The translations under genes and the position numbers were made by a program. The notes beneath the pieces are model-generated. The model ran no database searches. It was not told the origin of the DNA and saw nothing but the letters and a program-made list of their open reading frames with translations. A stretch of 64,000 bases of DNA from Mycobacterium sp. IS-1496 (GTDB taxonomy: Bacteria > Actinomycetota > Actinomycetes > Mycobacteriales > Mycobacteriaceae), in NCBI RefSeq assembly GCF_001499995.1, contig NZ_LQIU01000014.1:22449-86448 (forward strand). Reading direction: 5' to 3'. This document shows positions 24,373-33,291 of the stretch, piece after piece (positions within the stretch are counted from its first letter, which is position 1; each line of letters opens with the position of its first letter).

Positions 24373-25629
24373 ATGCCGGGAAAGGTCGTGGCGGCCGGAT
24401 CGCCGTCGGCGGCGCTGATCGCCGTCCTCGCCCTGCTCAATGCGGTGGCGCCGTTCTCCATCGACATGTATCTGTCGGCGTTTCCGCAGATGGCGGAGGA
24501 GTTCGGAACGTCCGCGTCGATGATCCAGCTGACGTTGACCACCTTCCTCGTCGGACTCGCGGTCGGCCAACTCGTGATCGGTCCGCTGTCTGACCGATAC
24601 GGCCGGCGCGGGCCCCTGCTCATCGGAACCTTGCTGTGTCTGGCCGCGAGCGCACTGTGCATCGTGGCGCCGTCGATCGAGATCCTCGTCGGCCTGCGGT
24701 TCGCGCAGGGATTCGCCGGCGCGGCCGGGGTGGTGCTGGCCCGCGCGATCATCGCCGACCGCGCCCGCGGCGCCGACGCCGCGCGACTGTTCGCGGTGAT
24801 GATGCTCATCAGCGTGCTGGCCCCGATCACGGCGCCCATGCTCGGCGGCGCCGTCGTCACCACCGTGGGATGGCGGGCCGTCTTCGCGGTGCTGGCGTTG
24901 ATGAACCTGCTCATGCTGCTCGGCGTGGTCTTCTTCGCGCCCGAGTCGCTACCGGCCGAACGTCGCCGCCCCGGTGGGCTCGACGCGTTCCTCACCAGCG
25001 CACGCAGCGTGCTCGGCAACCGGCACTACATCGGCTACACGCTCACCATGGCCTTCGCCGCGGGGGCGATGTTCGCCTACATCTCGGCCTCGCCGTTCGT
25101 CCTGCAGAACATCATCGGGCTGTCCCCGGGCATGTACTCGCTGACCTTCGGGTCCTGCGCGCTGGCCGTCGGTGCGGGCAGTGCGATCTCGGCCCGGCTG
25201 GTCAAGAGCGTCTCGCCCCGCTCGGTGCTGCGGGGCGGGGTGTTCGCGATGGTCACGGTCACCACGCTGCTGTTGGTGACGGTCACCGTGGGACACGTGA
25301 CCGCTTGGGCGACAATCGGTTTGATGGCCTGCTTCATGGGTTCGGTCGGCTTCATCTACGCCAACGCCGCGATGCTGGCCACCACCGAGGTCAGACACGC
25401 CGCCGGGACCGGCTCGGCCGTGCTCGGGTTCCTGCAGTACGGAACCGGGGCGCTGACCCCGCCTCTGGTCGGGTTGGCGGGTCAGGCCGACGCGGTGCCG
25501 ATGGGCGTGGTGATGTTCGGGTTCGCGCTGCTCGCGGCCGCCTCATTCGTCCTTCTCACCCGCGGCCACGTACCCCGCGACGAGGCCGAGGAGGCCGCCG
25601 CGGTGTGCGAGCCGGCGGTCACCGGCTGA
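24373..25629 (+). CDS. Bcr/CflA-family multidrug efflux MFS transporter
   Basis: A 418-residue 12-helix transporter with NAVAPFSIDMYLSAFPQMAEE at helix 1, the Bcr/CflA signature, and the loop GPLSDRYGRRGPLL. Relatives export chloramphenicol, bicyclomycin and sulfonamides; the actual substrates are unknown. ATG 24373 follows GGAAGGAAATCC. It is divergent from and probably controlled by the adjacent MarR regulator. Confidence 0.88.
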   Translation: MPGKVVAAGSPSAALIAVLALLNAVAPFSIDMYLSAFPQMAEEFGTSASMIQLTLTTFLVGLAVGQLVIGPLSDRYGRRGPLLIGTLLCLAASALCIVAPSIEILVGLRFAQGFAGAAGVVLARAIIADRARGADAARLFAVMMLISVLAPITAPMLGGAVVTTVGWRAVFAVLALMNLLMLLGVVFFAPESLPAERRRPGGLDAFLTSARSVLGNRHYIGYTLTMAFAAGAMFAYISASPFVLQNIIGLSPGMYSLTFGSCALAVGAGSAISARLVKSVSPRSVLRGGVFAMVTVTTLLLVTVTVGHVTAWATIGLMACFMGSVGFIYANAAMLATTEVRHAAGTGSAVLGFLQYGTGALTPPLVGLAGQADAVPMGVVMFGFALLAAASFVLLTRGHVPRDEAEEAAAVCEPAVTG

Positions 25630-25653
25630 GCAGCACCTCCGGCTCGGCGCGAA

Positions 25654-26115
25654 TCAGTCGCGTGTGTGGTGCATCCCGAACGGCACCGCCTTGAGCAGCG
25701 TCACCGGGACCGACGCACCGCTGGGCACCTCGTACGTGCGTCGGTCACCCGCGCGGGCGCCGATCAGTGCCTCACCGAGCGGCGAGTTCACCGAGTACAC
25801 CTCGAGATCGCCGTACTCCGCCCCGCGGACCCCCAGCAGGAACGTCTCCTGGTCCCCGGTCTGGTCGAACCGGACGGTCAGCACCATGCCGGGTTCGGCG
25901 ACCCCGTCGTCGGGCGGATCCTCGCCGACCACGGCGTTGAGCAGCAGATCATGGATCTGCTGGATACGAGCCTGGCGGGCCCGCTGCACCGCGACGGTGT
26001 TCTCCTCGCCGTCGTCGGCGGCCTCGGTGGAGATCAGCGTGCGCAGTTCGGTCAGCTCGTCCTGCAGGCGCCGATAGGCGACCGGGGTCATCCAAATGCG
26101 TTGTGCCGTGGTCAC
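25654..26115 (-). CDS. Gre-family transcription factor, Rv3788-like
   Basis: A 153-residue GreA/GreB-type protein: an N-terminal coiled coil (YRRLQDELTELRTLISTEA to RIQQIHDLL) and a C-terminal FKBP-like domain with VYSVNSPLGEALIGARAGDRRTY. The coiled-coil tip has DDGEEN where GreA has acidic residues. M. tuberculosis Rv3788 is the close relative in memory; it binds the RNA polymerase secondary channel and inhibits rather than rescues. Located 84 bases downstream of dadA on the same strand. Confidence 0.85.
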   Translation of the reverse strand: MTTAQRIWMTPVAYRRLQDELTELRTLISTEAADDGEENTVAVQRARQARIQQIHDLLLNAVVGEDPPDDGVAEPGMVLTVRFDQTGDQETFLLGVRGAEYGDLEVYSVNSPLGEALIGARAGDRRTYEVPSGASVPVTLLKAVPFGMHHTRD

Positions 26116-26199
26116 GGGTCCTCCTCGATGAATAGCGCCGGAATCGTCGTCAGGGGCGGGCCGATGCGCCGCCCCTGACGACTCGATGCGGGTTCGTGG

Positions 26200-27453
26200 T
26201 CAGCGCAGCGGGTCGACGGCCCGCAGCGCCTCGGGTTGCTTACCGGTGGTGATCTGCTCGGCGAGCAGGCGACCGGTGACGGGGCCGTGCGCGAGCCCCC
26301 ACATGCCGTGTCCGCCGGCGACGAAGACGCCGGGTGCCGCCGCTCCGATGAGCGGACGGCCGTCGGTGGTGACCGGCCGCGGACCCACCCACTCGTGGGT
26401 GCGCTCACCCCAGCGCACGCCGTCGAGCAGCGGTGCGGCCGAGGACACGATCGCCTCGACGCGGGCCGGGATCACCGGCTCGTCCGGTTCGCGGAACTCC
26501 ATGGTGCCCGCGACACGCAGCGCGCCCTGGTACGGCGTGCACGCCACCCGCACCTCGGGCAGATAGAACGGACCCGGCAGCGGGCGGTCGACGGGCACGG
26601 TGAACGAATAACCCCGGCCGGCGCGCACCGGCGTGCGGACCCAGCGGTCGGCGAGCGTCGACAACCACGCGCCGGTGGCGATCACGGCGGCGTCGGCGGT
26701 CAGCGGTGTACCGGTCCGCGGATAGACGCGCGCGCCCCGACGGTCCGGCAGCACGTCGACGACGTCCACCTCCGCGATGGTCGCGCCGCGCGCCACGACG
26801 GCGCGGGCCAGCGCGTGGGTGAACCGTCCCGGGTCCACGAACCGCTGGTTCTCGACGCTGACGCCGACCGTCACCGCCCGCGATGCCAGCGGTACGTAGT
26901 CCTCGAGCTCGGCGCGGGTGAGGCGACGGTAGGACACGTCCTGGCCGGCCTCCCGCAACGCGCCCAGCTCGTTGAGCAGATGCGCGGCGCGGCGCTGTGA
27001 GGTGAACATCGCAGTGATCGGGCAGTCGGTGGTCGGCGCGTCGACGCCGTTGCCGGTCAGCACGTCGAACGCCTCGAGGCATTCGGCGTTGAACGGCAGG
27101 TTGGCGGTGACCGCGCGGTCCCACGACGACCGTCGGCAGTTGGCCGCGAAGCGGGTCAGGAACGACCACAGCCGAACGTCGGCGCGGGCGGGCACGTGCA
27201 ACGGCGCGGCCGGATTCGCCAGCGACCGCAGGCCGTACCCCAGCACCGACGGCTGGTTGAGCGGGATCGTCAGCGCCGGCGACACCCACCCGGCGTTACC
27301 CCAGGATGCGCCCGCGGCCACGCCGCCGCGGTCGACGACCGTCACCTCGACGCCGCGTTCCTGCAGGAACCAGGCGGTGGACAGGCCGACGATGCCGGCG
27401 CCCACCACGATCACCGATCGTGGCCCGCCGTCGAATCCGTCCCCGCCGAACAT
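26200..27453 (-). CDS. dadA: D-amino-acid dehydrogenase (DadA-like FAD oxidoreductase)
   Basis: A 417-residue DAO-family flavoprotein: SVIVVGAGIVGLSTAWFLQE binds FAD, GNAGWVSPALTIPLNQP is typical of DadA, and VFVAGGHGMWGLAHGP closes the FAD site. It should oxidise D-amino acids to 2-oxo acids, passing electrons to the respiratory chain. The ATG at 27453 has GGGAGGT seven bases upstream; the upstream GTG lies inside that site and is rejected. It follows the PucR regulator gene by 98 bases on the same strand, consistent with control of amino-acid use. Confidence 0.85.
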   Translation of the reverse strand: MFGGDGFDGGPRSVIVVGAGIVGLSTAWFLQERGVEVTVVDRGGVAAGASWGNAGWVSPALTIPLNQPSVLGYGLRSLANPAAPLHVPARADVRLWSFLTRFAANCRRSSWDRAVTANLPFNAECLEAFDVLTGNGVDAPTTDCPITAMFTSQRRAAHLLNELGALREAGQDVSYRRLTRAELEDYVPLASRAVTVGVSVENQRFVDPGRFTHALARAVVARGATIAEVDVVDVLPDRRGARVYPRTGTPLTADAAVIATGAWLSTLADRWVRTPVRAGRGYSFTVPVDRPLPGPFYLPEVRVACTPYQGALRVAGTMEFREPDEPVIPARVEAIVSSAAPLLDGVRWGERTHEWVGPRPVTTDGRPLIGAAAPGVFVAGGHGMWGLAHGPVTGRLLAEQITTGKQPEALRAVDPLR

Positions 27454-27551
27454 CACGTCACCTCCCACTGGACGGCTGCTCCGGGCAGCACTGTCCCCAC
27501 CGATGATGGCGGGCGGAGGCGTGAGGCGGTTGCCCGCTCAGGACAACACGG

Positions 27552-29096
27552 CTAGGAGGATTTGTCGGGGCCCGACAACGTGAAACCGTCGTCGTCTGTA
27601 GCGGCGAGTTCGACCGTCATGGCCAGCCGCTTGCGCGCATCGGTGAGGTCGAGGTCGGTCACCTCGGCCATCTTGCGCAGCCGGTAGCGCACGGTGTTCT
27701 CGTGCACGCCGAGGCGTTCGGCCGCCTCGTGCAGGTCACCCTGCGCGGCCAGCCAGGCCCGCAGCGTGTCGACGTAGCGGGTCGCGTGGTGCTCGTCGTG
27801 GCGCCGCAGATCCGCCACCGGACCGCGCTGCGGGGTACGGCCGACGCGGGCGGCGATCCGCAGCCGACGCAGCACGATGTCGTCCCAGGACTCGTCGTAG
27901 GCGGGCGCCTCGCCGACGCCGCCCTGCAGTTCGTGCAGCGCCAGACATTCGTCGGCTTCGTCACGAGCCGTGGGGAGCTCGAGAACCGTTGCGGTGCTGC
28001 TGATCCCGGCGAGTATGGCGGCCCGCTCCGGCAGCGCGGCACGCAGGCTGTCGACCCAGTGCCGCGCGCTGGCGGCCGGTTCGCTCGGCAGCACCGTGTA
28101 GACGGTGGTGTCCGACAGCGTGCTGCGCCCCGGCCGCGACCACCCGAAGCCCGTGGTGGCGCGTTCGAAGGCCAGCAGCAGCGCCGCGTGGCGTTCTTCG
28201 CCGAGGCGGGCCCGCAGCGCGATGACCCGCAACCCCGACGGGGGCAACGCCAGCTTGCTCACCACGGTCGGGGCGTCCACCGTGCCGTCGAGCAGACCGA
28301 TGACCAGGTCGGACTCCACCTGCCGCTCCAGGTCGGCGCTGGCCCGCGACCGTAACAGGTGCAGTGCGACCATGCGGGCCCCGTCGGCCAGCGCCCGCAG
28401 CTGGTCGCCGCGCAGTTCCTCGGCGCACGCCACCCACACCGAGCCGAGCAGTTCGCGACCGGCGCGGGCCGCGATCACCATCCGGCCGGCGAGCCCGTCC
28501 TCGGGCGACGGGGCGACGAACATCGGCGCGTCGGAGCTCGCCAGGTGCCGGGCCACGCCGCGTTCGGTGAACAGCGCGCGCAGCCGGTCGGGCGCCTGTC
28601 GGCCGAGGATGGTCGCGACGCGGGCGTCGTCGGTGTGCTGCTGCATCCGCGAGTAGGCCAGCACCCGCCAGTGCCGGTCCTCGATGGTGACCGCGCCGCC
28701 GATCGCATCGGACAGGCTGTCGGCCAGCGCGAACAGATCGGTCGGGCCGCGCCCGGACTCGGTCTCGCGGCCCTCGAGCACCAGCCCGAACACCACGGCC
28801 GCCAGTTCGCTCCACGACACGTCCGGGTCGACCGTCAGCACCGCGGGCTGCCCGGACTCCGCCGCGACTGTGCCGTGGTCGCCGCGGACCAGCACCACCG
28901 CCGCCCGGGCCGCGCGGGCCCATTCGAGTGCGGTGGCCACGGAATCGGCGCCGACCGCCAGCAGCACGTCGCCGACGACGTCGCGGTCCTCACGCATCAC
29001 CACGGTGCGCAACTCGGTGGAGCGCGGCGTCGAGCCCGTCCGGAACTGGACTCCGTACCCGCCGAGCACATTGACGAGCCGGTCCAAAGTGACCAC
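27552..29096 (-). CDS. PucR-family transcriptional regulator
   Basis: A 514-residue regulator with an N-terminal PucR-type sensory half (RLVNVLGGYGVQF onward), a GGDEF-like middle region typical of the family, and a C-terminal helix-turn-helix: AAERLGVHENTVRYRLRKMAEVTDLDLTD. Such proteins control purine, amino-acid or proline catabolism. GTG 29096. It is upstream of dadA and divergent from a TetR gene 90 bases away. Confidence 0.87.
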   Translation of the reverse strand: MVTLDRLVNVLGGYGVQFRTGSTPRSTELRTVVMREDRDVVGDVLLAVGADSVATALEWARAARAAVVLVRGDHGTVAAESGQPAVLTVDPDVSWSELAAVVFGLVLEGRETESGRGPTDLFALADSLSDAIGGAVTIEDRHWRVLAYSRMQQHTDDARVATILGRQAPDRLRALFTERGVARHLASSDAPMFVAPSPEDGLAGRMVIAARAGRELLGSVWVACAEELRGDQLRALADGARMVALHLLRSRASADLERQVESDLVIGLLDGTVDAPTVVSKLALPPSGLRVIALRARLGEERHAALLLAFERATTGFGWSRPGRSTLSDTTVYTVLPSEPAASARHWVDSLRAALPERAAILAGISSTATVLELPTARDEADECLALHELQGGVGEAPAYDESWDDIVLRRLRIAARVGRTPQRGPVADLRRHDEHHATRYVDTLRAWLAAQGDLHEAAERLGVHENTVRYRLRKMAEVTDLDLTDARKRLAMTVELAATDDDGFTLSGPDKSS

Positions 29097-29186
29097 ACGA
29101 GCTCCCCACGCCGACCGACGTGCTCAGCCTAGTGTCGAGGTTCCGGGGCGGGCCGGCCTAACGCACACTGCGGTTGAATTGCGGGC

Positions 29187-29759
29187 GTGGAGGACATGAG
29201 GGCGCAGGGTCGCCCCAGGGACAGCTCGATCGACGAGCGGGTGCTCGCGGTGACCCGGGAGCTGCTGGTGGAGACCGGCTGGGACGACCTGAGCATGCGC
29301 CAGATCGCGGCGCGCTCCGGGGTGAGCCGGTCGAGCATCAACCGCCGCTGGCCGTCGAAGTCCGAGTTGGTGTTCCACGCCATCCTGGGTGACACCCCGG
29401 ACCTGGCGCCGTTCGCCGGGACCGATCGGCGGGGCTGGATCGACTGGGTGGTGCGGGGGAGCCGGCAGCTGTTCGCCCGGCCCGAGGTCCGGGCGGCGGT
29501 GCCCGGCCTGCTGCTCGCGATGTCGGAGAACGACGATATGCGGCGGCGGCTGTGGGCCGCGTTCAGCGGGCCCGCCATCGACCTGTTCGGCGCCCATACG
29601 CGCGACGCCGACGATCCCGACGCCGAACGCGACGCCCGGGCCGTCCTCGCCATGGCAGCGGGTGCGGCGCTGTTCCTGTCCACCGTCGCCGTGGAGGACG
29701 ACACCGACGCACTGCACCGGCGGATCGCCTCACTGCTCACCGACGCGGTGGCCGGCTGA
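29187..29759 (+). CDS. TetR-family transcriptional regulator
   Basis: A 190-residue regulator with the N-terminal DNA-binding domain (VTRELLVETGWDDLSMRQIA, SRSSINRRWPSKSELVFHAI) and a helical ligand-binding domain of the TetR_C type. GTG 29187 is chosen; ATG 29196 has GGAGG too close to act. Target genes are not evident; the divergent PucR gene is one candidate. Confidence 0.85.
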   Translation: MEDMRAQGRPRDSSIDERVLAVTRELLVETGWDDLSMRQIAARSGVSRSSINRRWPSKSELVFHAILGDTPDLAPFAGTDRRGWIDWVVRGSRQLFARPEVRAAVPGLLLAMSENDDMRRRLWAAFSGPAIDLFGAHTRDADDPDAERDARAVLAMAAGAALFLSTVAVEDDTDALHRRIASLLTDAVAG

Positions 29760-29790
29760 ACTCGGCGCCGCTCGCGGCGAGGCTCAGCCG
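29753..29790. terminator. Nested hairpin between convergent genes
   Basis: CGGCTGA (29753-29759) pairs with TCAGCCG (29784-29790), and inside lies CGCCGC-TC-GCGGCG (29766-29779). The arms contain both stop codons of the convergent TetR and methyltransferase genes. This is a good bidirectional intrinsic-terminator candidate. Confidence 0.5.
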
Positions 29791-30620
29791 AATTCCAGCA
29801 GGGTGTAGGCGCCGCGGATCTGTTTGGTCGGCCGGAACTGCCAGAACGCCGGGAACAGTTTCTCGAACACCACACCGCGGCCCTTCGGCATCGGAAGGTC
29901 GTGCACCGCGCGGATTCCGGGCACCGTGATGGCCAGATCGGCGAGCTGGTTCGGTGTGAGGCTGAACGGCATCGGCGGAACGCGGTACCGGCGGGAGGCC
30001 CGCATCCCCTTGGGCGCGAACTTCTTCACGAGCACCGGCGGCAGGTCGAAGATCATCTGTCCGCCCGGGAACCGCTTCGCGCACTCGGTGATCAGACGCA
30101 TCGACTCGTGGGGTTGCAGGTACATCAGCAGCCCCTCGGCGGTGATGAACACACCGTTGGCGGCATCGACCCGGTCCATCCACGAGAAGTCCAGCGCCGA
30201 CTGCGCCAGGGTGGTGATCCGGTCGCACGGCGGCAGCAGTCGCTCCCGCAGTGCGATGACCGGGTCGAGATCGACGGTCAGCCAACGGAAGTCGAGGTCG
30301 GGCCGGGCATCGCTGAGGCGCCAGAAGCTGGTCTGCAGACCCTCGGCGAGCGCGACGACCGTGGCCGACGGGTGCGCGCCGAGGTACTGGAGGGCCGCCC
30401 GGTCGAAGGCCAGCGAGCGCAACGCCATCTCCTGGCCCTTGCGGCCGAACTTGTCGAAGTCGACGTCGATGGCGTCGACGAGCCGGATGGCCATCGGGTC
30501 GTCGATGATCGCCTGCGGGTGGCGGGCCTGGTGAGCCCGGCCGTTCAGGGTCAGCAGCGCGGTCTCCGAGATGCCGCTCAGGGCGCCCGCGTCGACTTTC
30601 TCACTGTCCGCGTGGTTCAC
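29784..30620 (-). CDS. Class I SAM-dependent methyltransferase (PPM1/TcmP-like)
   Basis: A 278-residue protein of the leucine-carboxyl-methyltransferase-like family: TALLTLNGRAHQARHPQAIIDDP at the N-terminus, VVALAEGLQTSFWRL (SAM motif region), WLTVDLDPVIALRERLLP and FITAEGLLMYLQPHE. Mycobacteria have many paralogues acting on O-methylated metabolites. The start GTG 30620 leaves only 25 bases to the divergent SDR gene. Confidence 0.82.
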   Translation of the reverse strand: MNHADSEKVDAGALSGISETALLTLNGRAHQARHPQAIIDDPMAIRLVDAIDVDFDKFGRKGQEMALRSLAFDRAALQYLGAHPSATVVALAEGLQTSFWRLSDARPDLDFRWLTVDLDPVIALRERLLPPCDRITTLAQSALDFSWMDRVDAANGVFITAEGLLMYLQPHESMRLITECAKRFPGGQMIFDLPPVLVKKFAPKGMRASRRYRVPPMPFSLTPNQLADLAITVPGIRAVHDLPMPKGRGVVFEKLFPAFWQFRPTKQIRGAYTLLEFG

Positions 30621-30645
30621 CGCATCCAACGTATACGGTCCGAGG

Positions 30646-31485
30646 ATGAGTGGAATCTCGGTAATTACCGGCGGTGCGGGCGGTATGGGTGTGGCGACGG
30701 CGCGGATCGTCGGGCGCGACCACACCGTGGTGCTCTGCGACATCCGTAAGGAGCGGCTCGACGATGCCGTCGCCGCGCTGCGGGACGTCGGGCTCGCACC
30801 CACGGCCGTGCACTGCGACGTGACCGACCGGAATGCGGTGGCCGCCCTGTTCGACACCGCGTCGAGCCTCGGGCCCGTCGTGTCGGTGATCCACACCGCG
30901 GGTGTCAGTCCCAGCATGGGCGACGCCGAATACGTCATGCGGACCAACGCGATCGGCACGGTGAACGTCAACGAGACCTTCTTCAAAACGGCGGGTGAGG
31001 GCGCCGCGATCGTCAACGTGGCATCGATGGCGGCGCACCTGCTGCCCGACGAGATCATCCCGACCGGACAGTTCGCCCGCGCCCTCGAGGACGAGGACAC
31101 GTTCATGACCGACATGCTGGCCGCCTGCGCCATGGCTCCCGAGGAGGCGCGGTCCGGTTACGCCTACGCGCTGAGCAAGGCCTTTGTGAAGTGGTACAGC
31201 TCGTCGCAGGCCGAGCGGTTCAACGGGCGGGGACTGCGGATCGTCTCGGTGTCACCGGGGTCGGTCGACACCGAGATGGGCCGGCTCGAGGAGCAGGCCG
31301 GCGCCGGCGCGATGGTTGCCGACGCCGCCGTCCCGCGCTGGGGCATGCCGGAGGAGATGGCCGAACTGTTGGCCTTCTGCGTCAGCGACCGGGCCGGCTA
31401 CCTCACCGGAACCGACATCCTCAACGACGGTGGAGTGGTCGCGTCGATGAGGGAGCGAGCCCGGGTGGCCGCCGAGAACGGCTGA
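30646..31485 (+). CDS. Short-chain dehydrogenase/reductase
   Basis: A 279-residue classical SDR: VITGGAGGMGVATARIV (TGxxxGxG), NVASMAAHL with the catalytic Ser, YAYALSKAFVKWY (YxxxK), and the C-terminal LTGTDILNDGG. The insert between the Ser and Tyr regions (about 40 residues, LPDEIIPTGQ to CAMAPEEARSG) is longer than usual and resembles coniferyl-alcohol dehydrogenase-like SDRs. Substrate unknown. ATG 30646; the promoter must lie in the 25-base gap or in the methyltransferase gene. Confidence 0.85.
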   Translation: MSGISVITGGAGGMGVATARIVGRDHTVVLCDIRKERLDDAVAALRDVGLAPTAVHCDVTDRNAVAALFDTASSLGPVVSVIHTAGVSPSMGDAEYVMRTNAIGTVNVNETFFKTAGEGAAIVNVASMAAHLLPDEIIPTGQFARALEDEDTFMTDMLAACAMAPEEARSGYAYALSKAFVKWYSSSQAERFNGRGLRIVSVSPGSVDTEMGRLEEQAGAGAMVADAAVPRWGMPEEMAELLAFCVSDRAGYLTGTDILNDGGVVASMRERARVAAENG

Positions 31486-31504
31486 GCCCCTGAGTCCGCC
31501 GTTC
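31476..31504. terminator. Hairpin between convergent SDR and LigD-type polymerase genes
   Basis: GAACGGC (31476-31482) pairs with GCCGTTC (31498-31504) around a 15-base loop that contains the SDR stop codon. No U-tract. The polymerase stop is 15 bases on. Confidence 0.4.
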
Positions 31505-31518
31505 ACGCGCGACGCCCG

Positions 31519-32478
31519 TCACTCACCGCCGGTGCGGCGGGCCCGGGCGCGGCGCTTGCCCTCGTGCATCGCGGCCACCCGGGCGACGGGGATGGTGCGG
31601 CCGTGTTCGATCAGGTCGACCGGTAACCGTTGCGATGCGGGCATCGACTCCGCCCACGGGTCACGTCCGCCGAGCGCGTCGACGGCGGTGTGCACGGTGA
31701 AATCCGTTGGGACTATCGAGGACAGGTCCGACCAGTCGACGGGAAACGACACCGGGGTCCCCGGGCGCAGCCGGGGGCTGTAGGCCGCCGCGACGGTTGC
31801 CCCACCGGCCCGGGTGGAGTCGACGAAGACCTTGCCCTGCCGGTCCTCGACGATGAACGCGGTGGTGGCGATCGACGGGTCGAGGGCTTCGGCACGGGCC
31901 GCGAGCGCCCGCGTCGCCGCGGCCACATCCTCGACCGGCGCGCGGTCGTCGACCGGGACGAACACGTGTAAACCCTTGGCGCCGCTGGTCTTCACCGCCC
32001 CGGCCAACCCGCTGTCGGCGAGCGCCCGGCGCACCAGATGCGCCACGGCGACCACGGCGGCGAAATCGTCGTCCGTCGGTGGGTCCAAATCGAGTACGAG
32101 ATGCGTGGGCCGGTAGATGTCGCCGGCCAGACCGAGGGTCGGGTGGTACTCCACCGCACGCTGATTGGCCAGCCACAGCAGCGTGCGCCGGTCGTCGCAC
32201 AGCGGGTACCGCACCTCGCGGTGTGAGCTCTCCGCCCAGATGGTCACCGTCTTCACCCACTCCGGGGTGTACTTCGGGACGTTCTTCTGCATGAACGGCG
32301 CCCTGCCGCGCAGGATCCGCAGGACGGTCAGCGGCCGCCCGGCCAGACCGGGCAGGATCCGGTCCGCCACCGCGTCCAGGTAGTCGACGAGGTCGCGTTT
32401 GGTCGCCCCGGCGTCCGGGCTCAGCGGTTGGTCGAGGTTGGTCAGATCGACCCCGGCGCGGCTCTCCCCGGCGCTCAC
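31519..32478 (-). CDS. Stand-alone LigD-type polymerase (primase-polymerase, AEP)
   Basis: A 319-residue protein matching the POL domain of bacterial NHEJ ligase LigD without nuclease or ligase domains. Catalytic Asp pair: LVLDLDPPTDDD; nucleotide-binding SxKGxH: TSGAKGLHVFVPV; plus the final Asp at FPVDWSD. Mycobacteria have such free-standing PolD1/PolD2 or Rv3730c-like enzymes, which add ribonucleotides in gap filling and repair. GTG 32478 is chosen so that the gene begins after the stop of the upstream VTT gene (ten bases). Confidence 0.85.
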   Translation of the reverse strand: MSAGESRAGVDLTNLDQPLSPDAGATKRDLVDYLDAVADRILPGLAGRPLTVLRILRGRAPFMQKNVPKYTPEWVKTVTIWAESSHREVRYPLCDDRRTLLWLANQRAVEYHPTLGLAGDIYRPTHLVLDLDPPTDDDFAAVVAVAHLVRRALADSGLAGAVKTSGAKGLHVFVPVDDRAPVEDVAAATRALAARAEALDPSIATTAFIVEDRQGKVFVDSTRAGGATVAAAYSPRLRPGTPVSFPVDWSDLSSIVPTDFTVHTAVDALGGRDPWAESMPASQRLPVDLIEHGRTIPVARVAAMHEGKRRARARRTGGE

Positions 32479-32488
32479 CCGTCCGACT

Positions 32489-33202
32489 CTAGGCGTGATC
32501 GGGCGACTCGGGTGTGTCACCGTCCGGACTCGACGGCCGGCGCCGCCGCCAGCGCCGGTACCCGCGATGCGCGGCGAAGGCGCCCACGACCGCCGTCACC
32601 ACCCAGATACCGATCGCGGTGTACGCCAGCGGCGACGACAGATCGCCGATCGACGCTCCCAGCGCGGTGTAGACGAACGCACGCGGCACCGAACCGATGA
32701 ACGCCCCGACCGCCATCTGCCACAACGGAACACCGAACGCCCCGAACGCGTACGAGGCCAGCGCGTCGGAGACGCCCGGGATGAACCGCTGTCCCACCAC
32801 CGCCCACAGGCCGCGCCGGGCGATCTGCGCGTCGATCAGGTCGGCGCGTTCGGGCCCCAGCAGCGCGCGGGCGCTGTCCCGTCCGGCGCGCCGGCCCACG
32901 AGGCTGGCGACGACCGCGGTGCCGACCGTCGCGCCCAGCGTGACGAAGGTGCCCAGCACCGGACCGAACAGCAGACCGCTGCCGCCGGCCAACAGCGCGC
33001 CGGGCACGAACAGCGCACCGAGCGCCGCCGACACCACGACGTAGGTCAGCGGAGCGACCGGTCCGGTCGACGCCACCGCACCGCGGACCGCGTCCACGTC
33101 AATCACCCGCTCGACCGCCACCAGGTAGAAGACGACGAACACCAGCGCGGCGAAGAAGGCCAGCCGCGCGATGTGGCGCCGCCGGGAGGTCACCGGCGCC
33201 AT
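32489..33202 (-). CDS. VTT (TVP38/TMEM64, DedA-like) membrane protein
   Basis: A 237-residue protein with five to six membrane segments. The VTT domain is seen in VPGALLAGGSGLLFGPVLGTF and GQRFIPGVSDALASYAFGAFGVPLWQMAVGAFIGSVPRA; the family is thought to scramble or move lipids such as undecaprenyl phosphate. The C-terminus is basic then acidic (RRWRRRRPSSPDGDTPESPD). Same strand as and ten bases before the polymerase gene. Confidence 0.82.
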   Translation of the reverse strand: MAPVTSRRRHIARLAFFAALVFVVFYLVAVERVIDVDAVRGAVASTGPVAPLTYVVVSAALGALFVPGALLAGGSGLLFGPVLGTFVTLGATVGTAVVASLVGRRAGRDSARALLGPERADLIDAQIARRGLWAVVGQRFIPGVSDALASYAFGAFGVPLWQMAVGAFIGSVPRAFVYTALGASIGDLSSPLAYTAIGIWVVTAVVGAFAAHRGYRRWRRRRPSSPDGDTPESPDHA

Positions 33203-33258
33203 CCTGCCGTAGCGGCGGGACGCTGTCGCATCCGGTCACCGCGCAGTACCCTCGGGCC

Positions 33259-33291
33259 ATGTCCCGCCGGCCCGCCGCTCGGCCCGTATGA
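33259..33291 (+). CDS. Possible 10-residue leader peptide overlapping DUF3159 gene
   Basis: ATG 33259 opens a short frame (MSRRPAARPV) whose TGA overlaps the ATG of the DUF3159 gene as ATGA. Such overlap would couple translation. No clear ribosome-binding site precedes it, so it may be chance. Confidence 0.25.
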   Translation: MSRRPAARPV

